From positions 1-9,314 of the forward strand of contig JALHUF010000593.1 of the NCBI GenBank assembly GCA_022866195.1: 9,314 nt of DNA, read 5' to 3'. Of this stretch, positions 1-5,858 are shown in pieces. Source of the DNA: Terriglobia bacterium (lineage in GTDB: Bacteria; Acidobacteriota; Terriglobia; UBA7540). The notes under the pieces are model-generated. The model did no database searches, had not been told where the DNA came from, and was given only the letters and a program-made list of their open reading frames with translations. The translations under genes were made by a program, and so were the position numbers. Numbering within the stretch: position 1 is the first letter of the stretch; each line of letters starts with the position of its first letter.

Positions 1-324
<324 letters not shown>

Positions 325-347
325 CGGCGGCTTAACGCCGGCATAGT

Positions 348-372
348 AGAGACGGCCCGGTGGGCCGTCTCT
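348..372. terminator. Perfect hairpin after mdh (11-bp stem, 3-nt loop)
   Basis: The arms AGAGACGGCCC (348-358) and GGGCCGTCTCT (362-372) are perfect complements around the loop GGT. The hairpin starts 24 nt after the mdh stop codon and lies between convergent genes, so a role in ending mdh transcription is reasonable. There is no run of T after it on the plus strand, so it is not a textbook intrinsic terminator. It could equally be a REP-like palindromic element, because the next hairpin shares its outer GAGACG bases. Confidence 0.5.
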
Positions 373-378
373 GAGGTG

Positions 379-401
379 GAGACGTTCCACCGGAACGTCT
401 C
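379..401. repeat. Second hairpin sharing GAGACG/CGTCTC ends (10-bp stem, 3-nt loop)
   Basis: The arms GAGACGTTCC (379-388) and GGAACGTCTC (392-401) are perfect complements around the loop ACC. The outer six base pairs are the same as in the hairpin at 348-372, only 6 nt away, while the inner four differ but remain paired. Two neighbouring stems with a common base and covarying tops look like members of one palindromic repeat family. A transcription-stop role cannot be excluded. Confidence 0.5.
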
Positions 402-431
402 TGCGGCCGCCATCCGACCGCTATGCGTAGG

Positions 432-448
432 GGAGGGCTCGGCCCTCC
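432..448. terminator. Third hairpin (7-bp stem, 3-nt loop) downstream of the minus-strand gene
   Basis: GGAGGGC (432-438) pairs with GCCCTCC (442-448) around TCG. It lies 30 nt beyond the stop codon of the minus-strand HEPN-like gene. On the plus strand it is followed by TGTCTT, a weak T-rich tail. It may end transcription in either direction. The rest of 325-477 holds no convincing gene. Confidence 0.4.
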
Positions 449-477
449 TGTCTTCAATAGCGATAGCGCCTCAGTCG

Positions 478-1179
478 CTACGCGCGACTGGCCTCCTTGT
501 AGTCCTGGTAGAGGCCGGTGAGTATGGCTACCGTATCCCAGTACCTTTTCAATTCTTTGTAGACATGCAGCATTCCAGCGTCGAGAACGTCGAGGTTAAA
601 ACTCATGTCCTCGTCAATCGCCGGTTGGGTTGAACCCTTAGGGTGGGGATATCTGAACTTGTAGCTTTTCTCATCGTAGTCCGACAATTCCCTGATGAAA
701 TCTCGCGCCTGCTTCGATGGCAGCTCAAGGTCACCCAAATAAGGCTTTGCCGCTTCATGGAGTGTGCGAAGGTCGTCCAAAAGACTATTAAGGTGGTGGA
801 TTTCCCGGATTGGAAAGTCAAAGGATCCGCTGTGTTCTCGAATGAGTTCGACAAGCGCGTTGAGTGATGCCTTCAGAACCAGCTCTACAAAGTGACGGTA
901 TAAGAACAGGATCGGCAGACCCGAGTAATTGAACACCGCACTGGAGGGGGCTTCGCTGGAGAGTTTGCGTGCGGCCTGAAAGTAAGCCTCCACGTAAGAG
1001 TCGAATGTCATCGAGCGGGAATACAGGGAGACGTTCCGTTTATTCCCAAGCCTCATAAGCAGCTTCGGGTAAGGCGATGGCTTCCTGTCACGCAGCTCCC
1101 GCAAGTAGCGGCGTTCGTCTTCCACCTTAGGTTTGTCTTGTTCATCGATCAACGTCCCCTCACCTCCGATTGACCTCAT
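478..1179 (-). CDS. Uncharacterised HEPN-like helical protein, 233 aa
   Basis: I do not recognise a named family. The protein looks soluble and all-helical, with no signal peptide. The core, residues 91-110 (FLYRHFVELVLKASL), followed by IREIHHLNSLLDDLRTL (about 124-140) and KFRYPHP (174-180), resembles HEPN-type proteins, whose hallmarks are YRHxxELxLK, a following GHxL-like helix and a late FRYP segment. No clear R-x4-6-H ribonuclease motif is visible, so enzymatic activity is doubtful. The ATG at 1179 has a weak AAGG upstream and overlaps the TPR gene by 20 nt. An in-frame TTG at 1152 has a much better ribosome-binding site (GGAGGTGA at 1160-1167) and would give 224 aa. The gene follows the TPR gene closely, suggesting coupled translation. 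Two hand-counted lines gave about 47-52% GC, lower than the signalling gene at the right end. The HEPN assignment is inference from motif resemblance. Confidence 0.7.
   Translation of the reverse strand: MRSIGGEGTLIDEQDKPKVEDERRYLRELRDRKPSPYPKLLMRLGNKRNVSLYSRSMTFDSYVEAYFQAARKLSSEAPSSAVFNYSGLPILFLYRHFVELVLKASLNALVELIREHSGSFDFPIREIHHLNSLLDDLRTLHEAAKPYLGDLELPSKQARDFIRELSDYDEKSYKFRYPHPKGSTQPAIDEDMSFNLDVLDAGMLHVYKELKRYWDTVAILTGLYQDYKEASRA
1160..1167 (-). promoter_or_regulatory. Strong Shine-Dalgarno built around the TPR stop codon
   Basis: On the minus strand this reads GGAGGTGA, and its last three bases are the TGA stop of the TPR gene. It lies 7 nt before an in-frame TTG at 1152. A ribosome ending the TPR gene would sit on this site, which supports translational coupling and makes TTG 1152 a serious alternative start for the HEPN-like gene. 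Confidence 0.5.
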
Positions 1180-3001
1180 GGAGGACCTTTTCGTACTCCT
1201 TGCGGATCTCGCGGTCGGTCGGGTCGAGTAGATAGGCTTGCCGCAATTCTTCAAGAGCTCTCTTCAGGTTACCCTTTTCTTTCAGTGCCGCGCCGAGCAA
1301 CATGTGAGCCAGAGCGCTGTCGGTTTTCAAACGAACGGCAGTCTCATACTCGTTAATGGCACCGTCCAGGTCATGCTTCTTTTCAAACGCCATGCCTAGA
1401 TTCATATGTGGGAAGGCCCAGTCCGGCTCGAGCATAATCGTTGTGCGAAATTCGGCGGCGGCCCCGTCTCGGTCACCTTTCTTCCAAAGGGCCAGACCGA
1501 GCGACCAGTGCGCCAAAGCATAATCAGGTTTCAGGTGGATGGCATCACGATACTGGGCAATCGCTCTGTCCAGCTCGCCCTTTTTCTCCAGGCCAGTGCC
1601 GAGGCGGAGGTGATTCTTCGCATTGTTAATCTTTTCCTCCTCCTTTAGCACCAAGTTCAGGGCGGTTTGCGCCTCCGCCAAGTCGGGTGCCAGTTGGATG
1701 GCCTTGCGAATCTCCACAGCACCCCCGGCCAAGTCACCCTTCCTCGCTAAGGCAATGCCCAGTCTCTCATGCGCCAATGCCAAGTCGGGTTGCAAGCGGA
1801 TTGCAGTCCGAAACTCGGCAATAGCCGTCTCCACATCACCCTTTTCCTGCGACGCCATGCCGAGACCGGCGTGTGCCGTGGCAGAGTTGGGTTGGAGGCG
1901 GACGGCTGTCTGCAGTTCGGCAGTTGCTCCGTCCAGGTCGCCCTTTTCCTTTAGTGCCAGTCCAAGGGCCGCGTGTGCCTCAGCCAAATTTGGGTCTGTG
2001 CGGACGGCCGCACGAAACTCGGGGATAGCATCCTCCAAGTTGGCTCTGTTCCTATACTCAATTGCAAGGTTGAAGTGGGCTTGAGATAAGTCTGGTTCAA
2101 GCCGGACGGCAGTGCGATATTCAGCGATGGCCCCGTCTATGTCTCCCTTCCTCGCGAGCACCAAGCCGAGGTTGCTATGCGGCAAGCCCAAGTCCGGTTG
2201 AAGTTGGATGGCTTTGCGGTACTCAGCGATAGCACCGTCGAAGTCGCCCTTCTCAGCCAACGCTAGGCCAAGATTGTTGTGTGCTAGTGCGAAGTCCGGT
2301 TGTAGCCGAACGGCCTCACGATACTCGACCAGAGACCCATCTACGTCGTGGCTCGAGAAAAGTGCCATACCGAGGGCGTTATGCGCGTCAGCCAGGTCCG
2401 GTTGTAGCCGAACGGCTGTGCGAGACTCGACGACGGCACCGTTCAAATCACCCTTTTCCCTGAGCGCGGCGCCAAGGTTGCTGTGGGCTAAGGCCAGATC
2501 CGGCTGCAAGCTCATGGCTGCACGAAACGAGGCGATGGCTCCGTCCAACTCATGCCTTTCAGCGAGCACGTAACCCAGCACAAGTTGCAGATGCGCATTA
2601 TTTGGGTCAATTTCCACGGCGGCACGGAATTCCTGTTCGGCCTGCGGGAGGAGTCGCTCTTTTGACAGTCTTATCCCACGAGCTATATGTTCCTGGATTT
2701 TCTTTTCCCTGGCCTCCGTTGCAGGATCGACCGCTGGCAGTCGCACGGGCTTAGCCGTGCGGAGTGTCTTGAGGAGTACGTCTTCGGCCCCAGCGATCTC
2801 TAAGATCTTCAGGTAATCCTCTGTCGGGTTAAAATCGATGCCGCGCTGCTCAACCAGCATCGCCACGCGCCGGCTGGAGACGCTGCCAGCGAGCAGTGCT
2901 AACACGTGAATTTTGTCCAAGGGCTTGAGTTCTTTCTTTGGAGCTTGGGCTAGGCCGGTAGCGGCCACAAGCAGGATCAAAGCAAGTGTTTTCGCTTTCA
3001 C
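1160..3001 (-). CDS. Secreted TPR-repeat protein, 613 aa
   Basis: An exported scaffold-type protein made largely of tetratricopeptide repeats, which normally bind other proteins. The start is GTG at 3001, preceded on the minus strand by GAGGTG with suitable spacing. Residues 1-20 form a signal peptide (KAK, a hydrophobic stretch, then GLAQA with likely cleavage after AQA). Residues 28-83 form a small domain with GSVSSRRVAMLVEQRGIDF, a segment I associate with acidobacterial TPR proteins. A degenerate TPR spans about 105-135. Nine regular 34-residue units follow at 136-441, with consensus like ALAHxNLGxALxxKGDLDGAIAEYRxAVRLQPDL. A 19-residue remnant spans 442-460 and four further units span 461-596. 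A basic helical tail ends the protein. No enzymatic domain is seen. The binding partner is unknown. The protein is probably periplasmic. The TGA stop overlaps the HEPN-like gene. Confidence 0.88.
   Translation of the reverse strand: MKAKTLALILLVAATGLAQAPKKELKPLDKIHVLALLAGSVSSRRVAMLVEQRGIDFNPTEDYLKILEIAGAEDVLLKTLRTAKPVRLPAVDPATEAREKKIQEHIARGIRLSKERLLPQAEQEFRAAVEIDPNNAHLQLVLGYVLAERHELDGAIASFRAAMSLQPDLALAHSNLGAALREKGDLNGAVVESRTAVRLQPDLADAHNALGMALFSSHDVDGSLVEYREAVRLQPDFALAHNNLGLALAEKGDFDGAIAEYRKAIQLQPDLGLPHSNLGLVLARKGDIDGAIAEYRTAVRLEPDLSQAHFNLAIEYRNRANLEDAIPEFRAAVRTDPNLAEAHAALGLALKEKGDLDGATAELQTAVRLQPNSATAHAGLGMASQEKGDVETAIAEFRTAIRLQPDLALAHERLGIALARKGDLAGGAVEIRKAIQLAPDLAEAQTALNLVLKEEEKINNAKNHLRLGTGLEKKGELDRAIAQYRDAIHLKPDYALAHWSLGLALWKKGDRDGAAAEFRTTIMLEPDWAFPHMNLGMAFEKKHDLDGAINEYETAVRLKTDSALAHMLLGAALKEKGNLKRALEELRQAYLLDPTDREIRKEYEKVLHEVNRR
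1214..2596 (-). repeat. Tandem 102-bp TPR-coding repeats
   Basis: This stretch codes for residues 136-596 of the TPR protein as thirteen 34-codon units plus one truncated unit. The repetition is visible in the DNA: phrases such as the complements of CTGCAACCGGAC (LQPD) and AAGGGCGACY (KGD) recur at about 102-base steps. Units have diverged at the base level, so this is an old array rather than a recent expansion. Confidence 0.8.
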
Positions 3002-3030
3002 GGCCCACCTCTGCCGCGTAGATTAACGTG

Positions 3031-3036
3031 ATTCTA
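3031..3036 (-). promoter_or_regulatory. Possible -10 box for the TPR gene
   Basis: On the minus strand this reads TAGAAT (5 of 6 to TATAAT), about 30 nt before the GTG start at 3001. No good -35 box is found at normal spacing, so the assignment is weak. The gene could also be read through from the upstream cyclophilin operon. Confidence 0.25.
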
Positions 3037-3081
3037 CACGTTCATCAGTTGATTAGCTATCCGCATTCAAGGCGCGAGGCA

Positions 3082-3102
3082 GGGGCGATTCATGAATCCC
3101 CC
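3082..3102 (-). terminator. Palindrome just after the cyclophilin stop
   Basis: A perfect 12-base palindrome GATTCATGAATC (3087-3098) is flanked by GGGG (3082-3085) and CCCC (3099-3102), which can extend the stem past one bulged C. It begins directly after the TAG of the cytoplasmic cyclophilin gene on the minus strand and may end that operon. No U-run follows, so an operator upstream of the TPR gene is an alternative. Confidence 0.35.
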
Positions 3103-3633
3103 CTACTTTATTTCCATAATCTTGACGGCATTCGTGACCACCGGCGTACGTGGCCGGTCATTCTGATCTCGCGACACAGCGGAGATCTTTTCTACGACGT
3201 CACGGCCCTTCACGACCTCGCCGAAAATCGTGTGATGGTCATTCAGCCAGTCCGTCGCCGCCACGGTGATGAAGAACTGGCTGCCGTTGGTGTTGGGCCC
3301 GGCGTTGGCCATGGCCAGCTTGCCGGGTCGGTCAAATCTCAACTCTTTTGAAAATTCGTCCTCGAACTGGAAGCCGGGCCCGCCGGTTCCGCTGCCCAGC
3401 GGACAGCCGCCCTGAATCATGAAGTTCGGAATGACGCGGTGGAAGCTCAAACCATCATAGAAGGGGCGTCTAGTGCGCTGACGGGTTTTCGGGTCGACGA
3501 ATTCCTTTGTCCCTTTCGCCAAGCCCGTGAAATTCTCGACGGTCTTGGGAGTCTTGTCCGGATAGAGCCGGCAAGTGATTTCACCGAGGGTGGTTTCAAA
3601 TACGGCGTACATGCCTGGCGAGAGGTCGCTCAT
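3103..3633 (-). CDS. Cyclophilin-type peptidyl-prolyl isomerase, cytoplasmic, 176 aa
   Basis: Catalyses cis-trans isomerisation of X-Pro bonds during protein folding. The start is ATG 3633, chosen because AAGGAG lies 5 nt upstream; a longer in-frame reading to 3732 lacks a reason to be used. The whole length is one cyclophilin domain: FETTLGEITCRLYP (12-25), FHRVIPNFMIQGG (64-76, with R66, F71, M72 and Q74 matching the active site), LAMANAGPNTNGSQFFIT (106-123), and WLNDHHTIFGEV (129-140, with W129 and H134 at the positions of human CypA W121 and H126). There is no signal peptide, so it should be cytoplasmic. It is the third gene of the operon, 131 nt after the paralogous exported cyclophilin. 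The loop GTKEFVDPKTRQRTRRP (41-57) is an insertion shared in form with that paralogue. The specific substrate is unknown. Confidence 0.92.
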   Translation of the reverse strand: MSDLSPGMYAVFETTLGEITCRLYPDKTPKTVENFTGLAKGTKEFVDPKTRQRTRRPFYDGLSFHRVIPNFMIQGGCPLGSGTGGPGFQFEDEFSKELRFDRPGKLAMANAGPNTNGSQFFITVAATDWLNDHHTIFGEVVKGRDVVEKISAVSRDQNDRPRTPVVTNAVKIMEIK

Positions 3634-3718
3634 TTCTTCTCCTTTGCTTCCAGAGTCTGTGAGTTGTTGGTCGTTTGGTTTCACCAAGCGGGCGAGCTTA
3701 GGAACTGAGAGGTCGCAG

Positions 3719-3760
3719 GTGACAACGAACAACTATCAACCAACAACCGACAACGGACAA
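3719..3760 (-). repeat. Degenerate 7-bp tandem repeat, six units
   Basis: On the plus strand, six consecutive 7-base units each end in CAA, with consensus roughly CSRACAA; read on the minus strand this is TTGTYSG. The phase is exact from 3719 to 3760. The units differ at the first four positions, with CTATCAA the most divergent. The array lies within the 131-nt gap between the two cyclophilin genes and ends 4 nt before the stop codon of the exported one. A looser run of similar units on the opposite strand (TTGTTGG and neighbours, 3664-3677) lies on the far side of the gap. I recall similar heptamer runs between genes in acidobacterial genomes. Confidence 0.6.
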
Positions 3761-3764
3761 AGAA

Positions 3765-4409
3765 CTACTGTATGGTCACAATCGTGACCTTGTTCATCAC
3801 GACGGGCGTATTTGGCTTGTCCGCAGCGTTGCGCGCCACCTGTGAGATAGCGTCCGCCACATCCTGACCTTCGACCACCTCGCCGAAGATGGTGTGGTGG
3901 CCGTTCAGGTGCGGCGTGGCGACGACCGTGATGAAGAACTGCGCGCCATTGGTGCTCGGCCCGGCGTTGGCCATGGCCAATCGGCCCGGCTTGTCAAATC
4001 GCAAGTCCGCGTTGAATTCGTCCTTGAAGGTGTAACCGATGTTTCCCATGCCCGTCCCCAATTGGTCTCCACCTTGAATCATGAAATCGGGGATGACGCG
4101 ATGAAACGTCAGGCCATCGTAGTAGCGGCGCTCGGCCCAAGCCTTTTTCTTGTCGTCGTACCAGCGCTTGGTTCCGTTGGCCAAGCCCACGAAGTTCTTG
4201 ACGGTTTCGGGGGCTTTCTCGGGGAAAAGCCGGCAGACGATGCGCCCCATCGTGGTCTCAATTACGGCATAGAGGCCGGGTGGCTGATTCAGTTTAATCT
4301 CTGGTGCCGCGGGTGTGCTGGGCGCGGGCGCCTTCTTCTGTACAGTCTGGGCCCGGAGCACCGTGGTGACCAGTCCCATAGCGAGAATCGTTGCGACCAT
4401 TTTTCTCAT
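3765..4409 (-). CDS. Exported cyclophilin-type peptidyl-prolyl isomerase, 214 aa
   Basis: A prolyl isomerase predicted to act outside the cytoplasm. ATG 4409 follows AAGGAG with good spacing; ATG 4400 is a less likely alternative. Residues 1-20 form a signal peptide (RKM, a hydrophobic stretch, then LRA|QT), followed by a Pro/Ala-rich linker (about 24-44). The cyclophilin domain runs from about 46 to the end: ETTMGRIVCRLFP, FHRVIPDFMIQGG (102-114, R104, F109, M110, Q112), LAMANAGPSTNGAQFFIT (144-161) and HLNGHHTIFGEV (167-178). The catalytic His equivalent is H172, but the position of CypA W121 is His167 instead of Trp. It overlaps the dipeptidase gene by 4 nt (ATGA), so translation is coupled. 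It is clearly a paralogue of the next gene; duplication followed by relocation of one copy is inferred. Confidence 0.92.
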   Translation of the reverse strand: MRKMVATILAMGLVTTVLRAQTVQKKAPAPSTPAAPEIKLNQPPGLYAVIETTMGRIVCRLFPEKAPETVKNFVGLANGTKRWYDDKKKAWAERRYYDGLTFHRVIPDFMIQGGDQLGTGMGNIGYTFKDEFNADLRFDKPGRLAMANAGPSTNGAQFFITVVATPHLNGHHTIFGEVVEGQDVADAISQVARNAADKPNTPVVMNKVTIVTIQ

Positions 4410-5647
4410 GGCTGTTCTCCTTTTTCACTCCGCATTCTGCGCCCCAGCGCTTCCACCTGCCGCATAACGCGCAACAAGTTTCCGCCCAGGATCTTCACCA
4501 AATCGTCCTCACTGTAACCGCGGCGCGCCAGTTCGCGGACCAGGTTGGGAAGTTTCGACACGTCTTCCATGCCCCGGGGCGCCGAATCGATCCCGTCAAA
4601 ATCTGAGCCCAATCCAACGTGGTCCACGCCGGCCACTTGGACGACATGGTCGATATGGTCGGCGATGCGTTCCAAGCCGGGCCTGGGGAGCTGAGCCTCG
4701 TAGTGTGCCTCGAGCTTGCGCAATTCCTCGGCCAAGCGCTTGCGATCGCTGGCGTATTTACGGCGGACTGCTCGGTATTCCGCATGCCGCGCTTTGGCCA
4801 GCTTGGCATATGCGGCTGCGTAGGCGGAGTCCAGATACTGAGAGTAAAAGTTGATCTGTATCACTCCGCCGTTTTTGCCCAAGGCGCGAATCATGTCGTC
4901 GCTCAAGTTGCGCGGATTGTCGGCCAGGGCGCGGCAGGAGGAGTGCGAGGCGATGACCGGAGCTTGAGTCGCCGCCAGGGTGTCGAAGAAGGTTCTGTCC
5001 GAAACGTGGGAGACATCCACCATCATGCCCAAGCGGTTCAGGTGGTCGATGACCTGTCGGCCGAATGCGGTCAGACCATTCGCCCGCGGCTTGTCGGTGG
5101 AAGAGTCGGCCCAGCCGACATCAGCCGAGTGAGTGAGCGTCAGGTAGCGGGTTCCCAGCCGGTAGTAAATATCCAAGAGGCGCAGGTCATCTTGGATGAT
5201 GTGTCCGCCCTCCAGCCCCATCAGGATGGCAATCTTTTTCTCACCGTGAATGCGCACGATGTCATCGGCGGTGTGGGCCATTTCGAGGTCCTCGGAATGC
5301 CGCGCCACCTGTTCGTTCACAACGTCAATGAGACCGAGGGCTCGCCGAGCCATATCCTGCCGAGGAGAACCGGGCCTCACCCAGATGGAGAAGAATTCTG
5401 CGCCCAGGTGCCCCTCGCGCATCTTGGGGAGGCTAATCATGTAAGGGCTGTTTAGCTCAGCGAGGTCGTACTCTTCATCCAGCAGGGCCAGCGGGGTATC
5501 GGCGTGCGTGTCAATCAGGATGGCTTGCTCTAGGACTTTCGCGGCAATCTTCTCCGCCTCGGCACGCGTTCGCTGCGCACAGCGGACCGCAGGAACAGCG
5601 AGCAGGCAGAGGAGAGAAGTAAAGAGGAGTCGCAGCCACGCGCGCAT
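4406..5647 (-). CDS. Membrane dipeptidase-like protein (peptidase M19), exported, 413 aa
   Basis: A zinc metallopeptidase of the renal dipeptidase family, which hydrolyses dipeptides, in some members including D-residue or cell-wall-derived ones. The start is ATG 5647, with AGGGG 9 nt upstream. Residues 1-24 form a signal peptide; the Cys in VRCAQ does not sit in a proper lipobox. Metal-site motifs are present in order: DTHADTP (H48, D50), LMGLEGGH (E146), VDVSHVSD (H214), ASHSSCRAL (H235) and GLGSDFDGI (D349). The C-terminal LVKILGGNLLRVMRQVE (383-399) is the usual closing helix. A strongly charged helical segment at about 272-320 (Ala, Lys, Arg and Glu rich) sits between the QINFYS strand and the last metal-site strand and looks like an inserted coiled-coil-type hairpin. 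First gene of an operon with two cyclophilins; the shared theme is periplasmic protein and peptide handling. The substrate is not predictable. Confidence 0.93.
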   Translation of the reverse strand: MRAWLRLLFTSLLCLLAVPAVRCAQRTRAEAEKIAAKVLEQAILIDTHADTPLALLDEEYDLAELNSPYMISLPKMREGHLGAEFFSIWVRPGSPRQDMARRALGLIDVVNEQVARHSEDLEMAHTADDIVRIHGEKKIAILMGLEGGHIIQDDLRLLDIYYRLGTRYLTLTHSADVGWADSSTDKPRANGLTAFGRQVIDHLNRLGMMVDVSHVSDRTFFDTLAATQAPVIASHSSCRALADNPRNLSDDMIRALGKNGGVIQINFYSQYLDSAYAAAYAKLAKARHAEYRAVRRKYASDRKRLAEELRKLEAHYEAQLPRPGLERIADHIDHVVQVAGVDHVGLGSDFDGIDSAPRGMEDVSKLPNLVRELARRGYSEDDLVKILGGNLLRVMRQVEALGRRMRSEKGEQP

Positions 5648-5677
5648 GAAATTCAGCCCCTGAGCAACAGGTCAGCG

Positions 5678-5707
5678 ATTATCCGAAGGCTCGAAGCAAT
5701 TTGTCAA
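5678..5707 (-). promoter_or_regulatory. Sigma-70-type promoter of the dipeptidase-cyclophilin operon
   Basis: On the minus strand a perfect TTGACA (5707-5702) is followed after 18 nt by GATAAT (5683-5678), five of six to TATAAT. Transcription would start near 5671 and give a leader of about 25 nt before ATG 5647. Confidence 0.7.
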
Positions 5708-5751
5708 ACTGATTCTCAGCCTGGCCACGTGGACTGGTTCGGCTGGACGTG

Positions 5752-5773
5752 GGCGCGGGCGGCGAACCGCGCC
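5752..5773. promoter_or_regulatory. Inverted repeat between two divergent promoters
   Basis: GGCGCGG (5752-5758) pairs with CCGCGCC (5767-5773) across an 8-nt loop. It lies between the minus-strand dipeptidase promoter and the plus-strand GAF promoter, 25 nt before the -35 box of the latter. It may be an operator or simply a GC-rich coincidence. An 8-base palindrome CCACGTGG (5725-5732) lies closer to the other promoter. No gene is seen in 5648-5858. Confidence 0.25.
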
Positions 5774-5797
5774 GGGAAGTGCACACACGCACAGCAA

Positions 5798-5826
5798 TTG
5801 CTTGCCTTGTCCGATTTCAGTATAAT
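5798..5826 (+). promoter_or_regulatory. Promoter of the GAF-domain gene
   Basis: TTGCTT (5798-5803) and a perfect TATAAT (5821-5826) are separated by 17 nt, the optimal sigma-70 spacing. A start near 5833 would leave a leader of about 25 nt before ATG 5859. Confidence 0.65.
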
Positions 5827-5858
5827 CCGCTGCACTTGGGAATGTTGGGGGGATGCGG

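Noticed and set aside
325..477. CRISPR-like reading of the hairpin cluster
   Set aside because: The repeated elements are self-complementary stems of different sequence with no regular repeat-spacer spacing.
478..1179. HEPN-like gene as the toxin of a toxin-antitoxin pair
   Set aside because: No R-x4-6-H active-site motif is visible and the partner gene is a large secreted TPR protein rather than a small antitoxin.
1623..2573. Two open plus-strand frames with internally repeated sequence opposite the TPR gene
   Set aside because: The apparent repeats are the reverse reading of the 102-bp TPR units, so the periodicity is inherited from the real gene.
3634..3732. N-terminal extension of the cytoplasmic cyclophilin from TTG 3732
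   Set aside because: ATG 3633 has an ideal AAGGAG site, and the extension is coded partly by the degenerate repeat-bearing gap and is not part of the cyclophilin fold.
3894..4517. Open plus-strand frame of 207 codons opposite the exported cyclophilin
   Set aside because: It mirrors the cyclophilin gene and crosses its start; there is no domain or good ribosome-binding site.
4619..5455. Open plus-strand frame of 278 codons inside the dipeptidase gene
   Set aside because: It lies antisense to a gene with full M19 motifs, has no recognisable domain and looks like a codon-bias shadow in GC-rich DNA.
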